From Muribaculum sp. (GTDB taxonomy: Bacteria > Bacteroidota > Bacteroidia > Bacteroidales > Muribaculaceae): DNA of 64,000 bases. Both the position numbers and the translations under genes were made by a program. Within the stretch, counting starts at the first letter, position 1. The number at the start of each line of letters is the position of its first letter. The stretch covers positions 1 to 64,000 of the forward strand of contig VSOZ01000008.1 in assembly GCA_009775095.1 (NCBI GenBank). Direction: 5' to 3'. This document shows positions 35,269-42,659 of the stretch, in pieces. The notes beneath the pieces were generated by a model. The model saw nothing but the letters and a program-made list of their open reading frames with translations, was not told the DNA's origin and made no database searches.

Positions 35269-36153
35269 ATGATGATGAAAAAAGTATTATTTGCAATGGC
35301 ACTCCTGCTTACGGCAAGTGCGGCGAACTCTCAACTCCTGTGGAAAATCTCCGGTAAAGACGCCAAAGGCGACTCTTACATCTTCGGCACCCATCACATA
35401 GCGCCGGTGTCGTTGATCGACAGCACACCCGGACTTAAAGACGCCATGGCCGGAGTCGATGCCGTATACGGCGAGATCGACATGTCTGAGATGACATCGC
35501 CCTCCGCCCAGCAGGTCATAATGAGTGTATCCATGGCCCCGGCCGACAGTACGGTGACAAAACTTCTCACCACCGAGCAGATCGATTCTGTAAACGCCGT
35601 TCTCGGCAAGTACACCAACGGCATGCTCAAACTCGACCAGCTAGCCATGTTCAAGCCCCGCATGATCGACACCCAGCTCGGCATGCTTCAGAACATGGTT
35701 GCTTTCCCCGAATTTAACGGACAGGAACAACTCGACAACACCATCCAGACAAAAGCCCGCGAACTCGGCAAGAGCGTAAAGGCCTTCGAAACACTTGAAC
35801 AGCAGATGAACATGCTCATGAGCGGCTCAATGGCCGATCAGGCATCGGATCTGATGGAAAGCGTGAGAAAAGACGGCGAAGCTGCGGAAAAAGCCCATAA
35901 ACTCGCCGATGCATACATGAGCGCTGACATAAATACGATCGAGAAGATGTTTCTTGATCCGGACCTCGGCATGGACGAAAAGACCCGCAAGATGCTCATC
36001 GACGACCGTAACGCCAACTGGCTTAAGCAGCTATCATCAATACTCCCCTCGGAAAGCGTGTTCATAGCCGTAGGAGCCGGACACCTGATCGGCGACACCG
36101 GCCTTATAAAAGAGCTGCGTAACGCAGGCTATACAGTGACCCCGGTAAAATAA
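35269..36153 (+). CDS. TraB/GumN family exported protein
   Basis: About 294 residues from the ATG triplet at 35269-35277, which begins a signal peptide (MKKVLFAMALLLTASAANSQ). The mature protein has the family start LLWKISGKDAKGDSYIFGTHHIAP and VDAVYGEIDMSE, and ends with ESVFIAVGAGHLIGDTGLIKELRNAGYTVTPV, both hallmarks of the TraB/GumN (ChaN-like, Tiki-related) fold that may bind metal with its GTHH and GxGH motifs. Activity in bacteria is undetermined. The next gene follows by 10 bases, so it may share transcription with the ABC genes. Confidence 0.9.
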   Translation: MMMKKVLFAMALLLTASAANSQLLWKISGKDAKGDSYIFGTHHIAPVSLIDSTPGLKDAMAGVDAVYGEIDMSEMTSPSAQQVIMSVSMAPADSTVTKLLTTEQIDSVNAVLGKYTNGMLKLDQLAMFKPRMIDTQLGMLQNMVAFPEFNGQEQLDNTIQTKARELGKSVKAFETLEQQMNMLMSGSMADQASDLMESVRKDGEAAEKAHKLADAYMSADINTIEKMFLDPDLGMDEKTRKMLIDDRNANWLKQLSSILPSESVFIAVGAGHLIGDTGLIKELRNAGYTVTPVK

Positions 36154-36163
36154 GCATACAATA

Positions 36164-37018
36164 ATGATAGTTCTAAATAATCTAACCTACCGTTACCGCA
36201 AGGGCGCCGAGGCTTTGACCGATGTCTCGGCGTCCATAGGGTCCGGCATCCAACTGCTCCTCGGCGAGAACGGCGCCGGCAAGACCACCTTGCTGCACAT
36301 AATTGCAGGACTTCTCTACCCATCTTCAGGCGAATGCCTTGTCGACGGAGCCGACATATCGAAGCGTACTCCGTCGCAGCTGTCACGCGTATTCTTTCTC
36401 GGCGACAACATGCCGTTCCCGGCCAAGACCATCAACGAGATGGTACGCATACATGCGGTATTCTATCCCGGTTTCGATCAGGAGCAGCTAAACCGCAATC
36501 TGTCGTCATTCGGTTTCACCGGTGACGAACCCATAGCCAAACTGTCGCTCGGCAACCGCCACAAGGCGCAAGTGGCTTATGCTCTGGCTCTCAGAACCGA
36601 CGTACTTCTGCTCGACGAGCCGGCCAACGGACTCGACATCGCCGCCAAGCAGGCCCTTCAGACCATGATAGCCTCCAACGTAAGCGAGGAGCAGACCGTG
36701 ATCATATCGACCCACACCGTAAATGACTTCCAGAACCTGTTTGACGGAGTCATAGTGCTGTCGCGCAGCCGGTTGCTCCTGTCAAAGACAACCGACGACA
36801 TTGTGTCACGCATAGCATTCAGAGTATCGCCCATACCGGCGGTCAATCCGGTGTATGAGGAGTCGCGCATCAATCTGTTTCACTCGATAACCGAGAACAC
36901 CGACGACACTGACTCCGACATCGACTATATACTGTTGTATAACGCCATAATGAACGCCTCGTCGCGTCCACGCCTCCTCCAACTGCTAAATCACAACGAC
37001 AATGAACAGCATGATTAA
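36164..37018 (+). CDS. ABC transporter ATP-binding protein (YtrB-like)
   Basis: A 284-residue ATPase. Walker A GENGAGKTTLL (about 35-45), a Q-loop region FFLGDNM near 84, signature LSLGNRHKAQVAYALAL (about 126-142), Walker B VLLLDEPANGLD (about 148-159) and switch His in ISTHTVNDFQ near 186. It works with the permease encoded next (17-base overlap) and is regulated by the GntR gene that follows. This arrangement resembles YtrA-linked ABC systems that respond to cell-wall or antibiotic stress in other phyla. The substrate is not known here. Confidence 0.92.
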   Translation: MIVLNNLTYRYRKGAEALTDVSASIGSGIQLLLGENGAGKTTLLHIIAGLLYPSSGECLVDGADISKRTPSQLSRVFFLGDNMPFPAKTINEMVRIHAVFYPGFDQEQLNRNLSSFGFTGDEPIAKLSLGNRHKAQVAYALALRTDVLLLDEPANGLDIAAKQALQTMIASNVSEEQTVIISTHTVNDFQNLFDGVIVLSRSRLLLSKTTDDIVSRIAFRVSPIPAVNPVYEESRINLFHSITENTDDTDSDIDYILLYNAIMNASSRPRLLQLLNHNDNEQHD

Positions 37019-37784
37019 CTCCATACCCGTCAACAACTCCTTCTCATGGCGGCGTTTCGTGGCCGTGGCCCGCTTCTATTATCCCCGGTTGCGCATACAG
37101 ATACTGGTATACCCGATTGCAGCGGTATTCTTCTCAATATGGATTTCGGTGGCGGCCGGCCACGAACTCGCCGAACTGATAGCCGCTCCGGTCATCATGG
37201 CCATAGGAGCCATGATAAGCTTCGGCCCAATAGCTCTTGCCTGCCGCAAAGGCATTGAGACCGAGACCCTGCTGCCTGCTACCGGAGCCGAAAAGTGTAC
37301 ATTCATACTCCTTTACGGACTTATAATAATACCGCTGCTGATACTCCTTCCCATGCAGATTATGTACTTCATGCTGCCTGTGGACCAATCGGTAGCATAC
37401 TTCGCCAATCTCATTTTCAAGACAAACAATCTTGTTATAACCGACACTTACGGACTATCCGTTGTACAGCATCTGGCGCCTGCCATAACATGTCTGTGGG
37501 CTGTCATGACCCTCAAAAACAACCGTGTGGTCATGGGCATTGTCTGGACATTTGTATTTGAAGTCATTACAGCCATCATAGGAGCATCATACGGTATCAT
37601 ATGGGTGTTTAAAAAGGGATATAATGACGGCTTCTCAGGAGTACCGGCCGACCCCGACGCAATTGCCGAAGGCATTATCGAAGGCATGATACCTTTCATG
37701 ATAGTTCTAAGCGTCATTATGATTATTTATTGTATCTTCGCCTTGGTAAAGACATGTCAGAACATCAAGAACCGACAATTGTAA
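37002..37784 (+). CDS. ABC transporter permease
   Basis: A 260-residue integral membrane protein with six predicted helices (about 30-50, 55-80, 100-130, 155-175, 180-205, 228-250). No family signature beyond ABC-2 type arrangement. The start overlaps the ATPase gene by 17 bases. A second in-frame Met at residue 4 is possible. Confidence 0.8.
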   Translation: MNSMINSIPVNNSFSWRRFVAVARFYYPRLRIQILVYPIAAVFFSIWISVAAGHELAELIAAPVIMAIGAMISFGPIALACRKGIETETLLPATGAEKCTFILLYGLIIIPLLILLPMQIMYFMLPVDQSVAYFANLIFKTNNLVITDTYGLSVVQHLAPAITCLWAVMTLKNNRVVMGIVWTFVFEVITAIIGASYGIIWVFKKGYNDGFSGVPADPDAIAEGIIEGMIPFMIVLSVIMIIYCIFALVKTCQNIKNRQL

Positions 37785-37794
37785 TAAGGGAATA

Positions 37795-38142
37795 ATGGAT
37801 TTTTCTAACAACAAACCCATATATAAGCAGATCATCGACTACTGCTACGGTAAAATCATGGCCGGAGAGTGGGTGCCTGATGCCCGTATTCCCTCGATAA
37901 AGGAGTTGTCGGTAACGATGGTGGTCAACAGCCGCACGGTACTTAAAGCGTATGACGACATGCAGGCGCTCGGAGTCATATACCAGCGGCGCGGTATGGG
38001 CTACTACGTGGCTCCGGAGTCACGCGACATAATATTGACCGAACGACGGGCTGAATTTTTTGAAGAGACTTTGCCTGATATAATGAAAGAGATGGACTTG
38101 CTCGGTCTGACATGGGATGACCTTATAGCCCGCTCGCATTAA
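37795..38142 (+). CDS. GntR-family regulator, YtrA subfamily
   Basis: A 115-residue DNA-binding protein. KPIYKQIIDYCYGKIMAGEWVPDARIPSIKELSVTMVVNSRTVLKAYDDMQALGVIYQRRGMGYYV (about 6-72) is the full winged helix-turn-helix of GntR proteins. The short tail of ~40 residues, without a large ligand domain, is the YtrA type. Likely represses this ABC operon. It lies 10 bases after the permease gene. Confidence 0.92.
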   Translation: MDFSNNKPIYKQIIDYCYGKIMAGEWVPDARIPSIKELSVTMVVNSRTVLKAYDDMQALGVIYQRRGMGYYVAPESRDIILTERRAEFFEETLPDIMKEMDLLGLTWDDLIARSH

Positions 38143-38155
38143 GAGTATCAGCATC

Positions 38156-38644
38156 ATGAAACAGCAAGTTAAAATCAGCACCTATTCAATAGTCATCACA
38201 CTCATCGCGCTTATCATAATGGGCGGGATGATATTGATAGACCTGCACAGGGGCTACTTATGGGCGGCGTGGGTTGCCATAGGACTGGTTGTGATCATAT
38301 TCTCGGCGGCACTTTTTTACATGCCGCTGTCCATATCGGTCAATGACCGGGAGCTGTGTATCAACCGGCCGTTAAAAGTCAAGACCATAGTGTTGGACGA
38401 TATAACATCGGCGGTCCTATGCCCTCCGACCATGGCTGAACGCCGCATATGCGGCAGCGGCGGGTGGTTCGGCTACTGGGGATGGTTCAGCGAACGCGAC
38501 CTCGGTAAATACTTCGCCTACTACGGCCGGTCGTCAGACTGCTTCCTCATCACACTCAAGGACGGCCGCCGCTACATGCTCGGATGCCACAATCCACAAT
38601 CCATCATCGACCGCATCAACCGGGCCAACGGACGGTGGAAATAG
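38156..38644 (+). CDS. PH-domain-like membrane protein
   Basis: A 162-residue protein with two N-terminal membrane helices (about 9-29 and 35-57) and a cytosolic or peripheral domain resembling bacterial PH domains (MPLSISVNDRELCINRPLKVKTIVLDDITSAVL... SDCFLITLKDGRRYMLGCHNPQSIIDRI). A Gly/Trp-rich insert (GSGGWFGYWGWFSERDLGKYFAYYG) is notable. Last gene of the ABC operon, 13 bases after the GntR gene. Role unknown. Confidence 0.8.
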   Translation: MKQQVKISTYSIVITLIALIIMGGMILIDLHRGYLWAAWVAIGLVVIIFSAALFYMPLSISVNDRELCINRPLKVKTIVLDDITSAVLCPPTMAERRICGSGGWFGYWGWFSERDLGKYFAYYGRSSDCFLITLKDGRRYMLGCHNPQSIIDRINRANGRWK

Positions 38645-38676
38645 GGGGCATGAGAAGAGTTAATGCCTTGCCGGAC

Positions 38677-38772
38677 GGTAGGGACGCCTGTACCACGGCG
38701 TCCGGTCGCACCCGAATGGCCATATAGGTCGCAGCCGGCCGCCGTAATACTGGCGGCCCTACAAACACAGTT
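38677..38772 (-). repeat. REP/BIME-like two-hairpin repeat, copy 2 (inverted)
   Basis: The reverse complement of 38677-38772 aligns along its full length with 8494-8587: the same AACTGTgTTTGTAGGGCCG opening, CGGCGGCC stem, GACGCCGTGGTAC... stem and CCCTACC end, with most differences in the spacer and in paired stem positions. It lies just after the ABC operon, so it may also end or stabilise that transcript. Confidence 0.78.
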
Positions 38773-38814
38773 GTCTCTTAACGATCGTTTTTCCTAAAAC
38801 CAGCAACACCTTGA

Positions 38815-39140
38815 CACGACACTTCGCGTCCGACAGGACGCTTGCCCCGCGTAAGCCGGTGACAAGGTGGCCTTTGGCCGGCGCAGTCTCCGGTTGGGGG
38901 GATGCGCACAATGGTTTCGAGTCCCGGCGGGACTCATGCTTATTCTCCTTGATTGTCCGTTTTAAGCAAGAACCTTTACAGGTTCTTTAGTGTGTAGGTA
39001 TCACATTGACCGGGCACTGCGTACCCGGCTTACAGGTGGCAAGAGCCTTTTGCAAGGCTCTTCAACGCCTATCCTCCATTGGAAACCGGCTTATTTGCGC
39101 AAGGTATAGATCCGACTCACCTATCCGGATGATCATCCGG
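38815..39140. repeat. Cluster of short perfect hairpins
   Basis: Starts with a module shared with 8394-8437 (CTTCGCGTCCGACAGGACGCTT). Then stem-loops in a row: GCGTCC/GGACGC (38826-38841), GGCC/GGCC (38869-38879), GAGTCCC/GGGACTC (38919-38935), AAGAACCT/AGGTTCTT (38968-38987), CCGGG/CCCGG (39010-39028), AAGAGCCTT/AAGGCTCTT (39041-39062) and the 16-bp palindrome CCGGATGATCATCCGG (39125-39140). The two AAGArCC hairpins differ by a compensating A-T to G-C change. Near-identical TTAACrATCGTTTT words lie at 38778-38791 and 39165-39178, flanking the cluster. No gene is seen in 38645-39188. Confidence 0.65.
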
Positions 39141-39188
39141 GTATGTGGGTTCCGTAGTTTTCTTTTAACAATCGTTTTAAAAATAGGT

Positions 39189-40550
39189 CTATAGTTTCGA
39201 CTTCAGGAAGTCGGGAAGTTCGGGGTTGTTTATACGGGGTATTTTGTCGCCGCTCAAAGCACCGTTGCGGTCGATTAGATAATATGACGGAAAAGCTGCT
39301 ACACCAAGCGCACCCATTATGCGGTTTGACATATCCTCATCCGGAATAAATATGTGTACCGCGTCGTTTATTGACGGAGCCAGTCTGCTCCATGCGGCGA
39401 AATCTGATTTTAACCATATTACGGCAAAAACCGCTCCCGAATCCTTAAAATGCGCCCTGACGCCATTGCTGCCGGTTAGCGCCGCTCTGCAAGGCCCGCA
39501 CCATGTGGCGCTTATATCGACATATATAACTTTGTCATGATACTTCCGCGTTAGCCATTCAATCGGGTTTGCATCATCGATGTTGTGTATGCGGCCATTT
39601 TCCAGTACCGTCATTTTACTTGGCAATATCCTGTCAATATCAATCGTATTAGTCGAGGATGTGCCATATATACGGTCATAATAGTCTGTATTGAAAAACT
39701 TTGATCTTTCAGGGATGGGAGCGTCGCTAAGCGAGGCATACATCAAATCACGTATAATACTATTGGGAACACTGTCGATATACTCCGGAAAACGATTGCA
39801 GAGCGCACTTAAGTGATACGGAAAAATCATCACCTTGACGTTCTCTTTGTTGAAAATATCGAAAATCGTATCGGTAAAGAATGCCACCTGCTCGCTTTCA
39901 TCGCTTCCAGTGAACCCTATTGCCTGATTGGCGATAGTAAACAGGTTGTCAAGTTGCAGCATACGTGCCGCTTCTTCAGATATAGAGTTGCTTGCAATAT
40001 AATCGTCAACCTTCGCCCGAGCTCTATTGAATTCTTTTTTAAACCCAGCCATGTATTCGGCAAGCGGCGTGTTGTCAGGAGGCAGAGTTACGTCATAATA
40101 TATCGGTGAAAGGGCGTGAACGGCATGGGCATACTCTTCGTTCAGCTTTGCATGACTGCCGTCAAGCCTAAAGGTCATCGGCGACTTGGAGGCATCTATT
40201 TCAACAAAAATTGAATCTCCGGGCTCGGCATAAGCATTGACAAAGAGCCGCCGGTTATAGTTGACAGTAAAAGTATGACCGAACGAGAACGGTATACGTT
40301 CTGAAAACACACCATTATCATCAAGATCCGACACTCGACGCTCCGATTTTTCAGATATGTCACACTCGTTGATTATTATGGTCTTAGATCCGTTGTCCGG
40401 TATATTTATAACCCGCCCCGAAACTGTAATGCAGTCATTCTGCCCGGCATAAGCCGTAAAAACAGTACACCATACTGTCGCCGACACAGCTAAAAAACAT
40501 AAAAAGCTCTTGCCGATTGCCATTATGCCGAGGTTTTTCAATATAGCCAT
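39189..40550 (-). CDS. TlpA-like thioredoxin-domain protein
   Basis: About 453 residues. An N-terminal hydrophobic segment (GKSFLCFLAVSATVWCTVFTAYA) looks like a signal peptide. A beta-rich domain (about 40-140) comes next, then a helical middle. The C-terminal thioredoxin fold (about 335-453) has the redox site ATWCGPCRAAL near 350 and the cis-Pro stretch AAFPSYYLIDRNG near 425. It acts in the periplasm as a disulfide reductase or carrier of unknown partner. Starts at 40562, 40550 and 40523 are all possible. 40550 is used because it follows the HEPN stop by four bases and keeps the signal peptide. AT-rich compared with the flanks. Confidence 0.82.
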   Translation of the reverse strand: MAILKNLGIMAIGKSFLCFLAVSATVWCTVFTAYAGQNDCITVSGRVINIPDNGSKTIIINECDISEKSERRVSDLDDNGVFSERIPFSFGHTFTVNYNRRLFVNAYAEPGDSIFVEIDASKSPMTFRLDGSHAKLNEEYAHAVHALSPIYYDVTLPPDNTPLAEYMAGFKKEFNRARAKVDDYIASNSISEEAARMLQLDNLFTIANQAIGFTGSDESEQVAFFTDTIFDIFNKENVKVMIFPYHLSALCNRFPEYIDSVPNSIIRDLMYASLSDAPIPERSKFFNTDYYDRIYGTSSTNTIDIDRILPSKMTVLENGRIHNIDDANPIEWLTRKYHDKVIYVDISATWCGPCRAALTGSNGVRAHFKDSGAVFAVIWLKSDFAAWSRLAPSINDAVHIFIPDEDMSNRIMGALGVAAFPSYYLIDRNGALSGDKIPRINNPELPDFLKSKL

Positions 40551-40554
40551 GAAA

Positions 40555-40944
40555 CTAAACATTAAGATGCTTTATCAAACGCTCTACCGCGTTTTGCAAC
40601 GGGATGATATCGTTTTTAACAGCATCGAATACAATTTCGGCATCAATTTCAAAATAACCATGTGCAATATGATTACGCATTCCGATGACATCATTCCATG
40701 CAATATCCGGACAAACAATCGACAATAAATTACCTCCGGTCCGTTTGTCTATTTTGCTGATACCTTCGCCTATAGATTCAAGCAACATGCATGTTGCGGC
40801 AAGCGTTTTTATTCCATCAGGGGAATAATTATAATCGTCATATGATGTTATATTACGATTCCACTCTGCTATCCTGACTATAGCCTTATTGATTTGAGTA
40901 AGAGTGTCTATTATTACTTCGTTATCAAATGACGTATACGGCAT
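40555..40944 (-). CDS. HEPN-domain toxin, HepT-like
   Basis: A 129-residue helical HEPN/DUF86 protein. The RNase motif is RNHIAHGY (about 91-98), exactly R-x4-H-x-Y, the form in HepT where the Tyr is modified by the partner MntA. It cleaves RNA when free. Its start overlaps the 3' end of the nucleotidyltransferase gene by 20 bases, so the two are made together. Confidence 0.88.
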   Translation of the reverse strand: MPYTSFDNEVIIDTLTQINKAIVRIAEWNRNITSYDDYNYSPDGIKTLAATCMLLESIGEGISKIDKRTGGNLLSIVCPDIAWNDVIGMRNHIAHGYFEIDAEIVFDAVKNDIIPLQNAVERLIKHLNV

Positions 40945-41218
40945 CTTTTTCTATTTGTGATAAAAAAAACGGGCGGAGATTGCCATGACGCCTTATAAGA
41001 TCTACAGACATTCCGAACAAATCTTCCAAATAACGTTTAAGTTCCAATACCTTAGATATCTTGGGCGGCATTTCAACACATATGTCCACGTCGCTGTTTT
41101 CTCTATTGTCACCGCGAGCCATTGATCCGAACAGGCACATCGATTTAACTTCGAAATGCTCTATTATATAAGGAGCCGCTTCTGAAAGCCTATCAATACA
41201 TTGTTGGCGCGTATACAT
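40925..41218 (-). CDS. MNT nucleotidyltransferase antitoxin, MntA-like
   Basis: A 97-residue minimal nucleotidyltransferase. GSMARGDNRENSDVD (about 31-45) is the GS-x10-DxD catalytic motif, and VDLIRRH near 79 supplies the third strand. In HepT/MntA pairs this protein adds AMP units to the toxin's Tyr and neutralises it. The ATG at 41218 is chosen because a promoter -7 element (41245-41238) lies between it and an upstream in-frame start at 41251. First gene of a minus-strand run MntA > HepT > TlpA-like. Confidence 0.88.
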   Translation of the reverse strand: MYTRQQCIDRLSEAAPYIIEHFEVKSMCLFGSMARGDNRENSDVDICVEMPPKISKVLELKRYLEDLFGMSVDLIRRHGNLRPFFLSQIEKDAVYVI

Positions 41219-41237
41219 AATTAATACTGTTTGATCA

Positions 41238-41245
41238 CAAATATA
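41238..41245 (-). promoter_or_regulatory. Promoter -7 element of the MntA-HepT pair
   Basis: TATATTTG on minus (41245-41238) matches TAnnTTTG, giving a start near 41231 and a leader of about 13 bases. Confidence 0.5.
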
Positions 41246-41468
41246 CAACAAAAATAAAACATTAAAGTAATTATGACTTTTAATTTCATTATTGTCACTA
41301 AAGAATTGTTTGTTATGCCGATGACGGTAAAATGAGTCTCTTTAACAATGATGTTATTTTCGGATTAACAATCACTAAATAGCGTAGTATAATGCAGAGT
41401 AGCAATCGATTGACCGATAAACGAAATGTTAATGCCCGATTGTGCATAAAAACGTTGTTCTGTCGTAT

Positions 41469-41476
41469 TATCTTTG
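41469..41476 (+). promoter_or_regulatory. Promoter -7 element of the DUF6291-like gene
   Basis: TATCTTTG matches TAnnTTTG. The predicted start is about 41483, which places an earlier in-frame start (41442) upstream of the promoter and favours the ATG at 41511. Confidence 0.5.
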
Positions 41477-41510
41477 CGGAAAAACATCATTTAAACCAAT
41501 ATCACATACG

Positions 41511-41984
41511 ATGAAACGTACACCGAAATTTGACAAGGCTTGGAGCGAGTCAATAGCCATGCTCCCCACAGAATTGCAGCAACCCCTCGTAAACGCCATC
41601 AAGGAGTATCAGACCACAGGCACCGAGCCTACCGACCTGCACCCTATAGCGCAATGCGTGTTCAACCTGTTGAAACCGACGATAGACCGCCGCGCCAAAG
41701 CCGCATCCTACCAGCGGCGTCGCCGTGAAGCAAAGACTGAAATGAAGTTTGCACCCGTCACCATCGAGGCAGGACGCCTTGTCAAGCAGGACCGCAAATA
41801 CATCCGCCTTATCGCCAAACGCTACAATATGATACACTCCCACATTAAAACAGAGATCGACCGCATGTCGGCCTTGCTGACAGATCAAGGCGTAGACCGC
41901 ATACCGGTCTTCATTTACAAAGAATACCTTGAACAGCATCTTGACGGCTACACGCCATCGCCCGCACCGTCAACGCATATATAA
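41511..41984 (+). CDS. DUF6291-like protein
   Basis: A 157-residue soluble, basic protein. The N-terminal part (PKFDKAWSESIAMLPTELQQPLVNAIKEYQTTGTEPTDLHPIAQCVFNLLKPTIDRRAKAASYQRRRR) has the pattern of DUF6291-type proteins usually found in prophages and mobile elements next to replication genes: a short helical unit counting 'one layer of genome' and a basic helix. The second half is unlike known domains to me. No phage genes adjoin it, so it may be a remnant of an element. Function unknown. Confidence 0.6.
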   Translation: MKRTPKFDKAWSESIAMLPTELQQPLVNAIKEYQTTGTEPTDLHPIAQCVFNLLKPTIDRRAKAASYQRRRREAKTEMKFAPVTIEAGRLVKQDRKYIRLIAKRYNMIHSHIKTEIDRMSALLTDQGVDRIPVFIYKEYLEQHLDGYTPSPAPSTHI

Positions 41985-42040
41985 AAGTCTATATTCTGAC
42001 GATTTATTAGATTTTAAGCCAACGAATCAACATATTTTTG

Positions 42041-42048
42041 TACCTTTG
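42041..42048 (+). promoter_or_regulatory. Promoter -7 element of the GNAT gene
   Basis: TACCTTTG fits TAnnTTTG, about 70 bases before the acetyltransferase start. No convincing -33 box. Confidence 0.4.
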
Positions 42049-42119
42049 GAAATAGATAGACGCAAATAAGTAAGCGTTTACACAATTTATATTACCGCAT
42101 AATTGAAATCGTCATTGCT

Positions 42120-42620
42120 ATGATTGAAACAAAAAGGCTCATTTTGAGAACATGGCGAGAGGAAGATGCAGAGGCGTTATATAAATATGCCTCCGACAGC
42201 CGCGTTAGTGAATTGGCGTTATGGCCTTGCCACACATCTGTCGGCATGAGCCGTGAGGTGATAAAAAATATATTTGCGCCCAATCCATATTCATTCGCTA
42301 TTGTTCTCAAGACCACTGATGAGCCGATCGGCAGCATCGGCCTTGTGCCAAAAGACGACGAGCACCACAGCACCAACGACGCGGAGCGGGAAACAGGCTA
42401 CTGGATAGGCCGTCCTTATTGGAGCAACGGACTGACTACCGAAGCGCTTACAGGACTGATTGGGTTTTGCCGCGACAACCTGTCTCTAAAATCACTTCTG
42501 ATTACGACCGACAGCCGTAATATAGCTTCACAGCGCGTAGCCGAAAAGTGCGGTTTCCGGTTATTTGACGAGTACACATACGAGGGAGTGTCAAGCAAAG
42601 CATATCGTCTATATCTGTAA
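42120..42620 (+). CDS. GNAT-family N-acetyltransferase (RimJ/RimL type)
   Basis: A 166-residue acetyl-CoA-dependent transferase. IETKRLILRTWREEDAEALYKYASDSRVSELALWP is the RimJ/RimL-type start. EPIGSIGLVPKDDEHHSTNDAERETGYWIGRPYWSNGLTTEALTGLIGFC (about 62-111) contains the acetyl-CoA binding core, and NIASQRVAEKCGFRLF near 141 the C-terminal one. The target could be a protein N-terminus or a small amine. Confidence 0.92.
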   Translation: MIETKRLILRTWREEDAEALYKYASDSRVSELALWPCHTSVGMSREVIKNIFAPNPYSFAIVLKTTDEPIGSIGLVPKDDEHHSTNDAERETGYWIGRPYWSNGLTTEALTGLIGFCRDNLSLKSLLITTDSRNIASQRVAEKCGFRLFDEYTYEGVSSKAYRLYL

Positions 42621-42659
42621 AACTGCCGAAATAACACATCTTAAATAGGACAAGCAATT

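Noticed and set aside
38645..39188. Short CRISPR-like repeated hairpins
   Set aside because: The hairpins are all different in sequence and unevenly spaced, with no constant repeat and spacers and no cas genes near.
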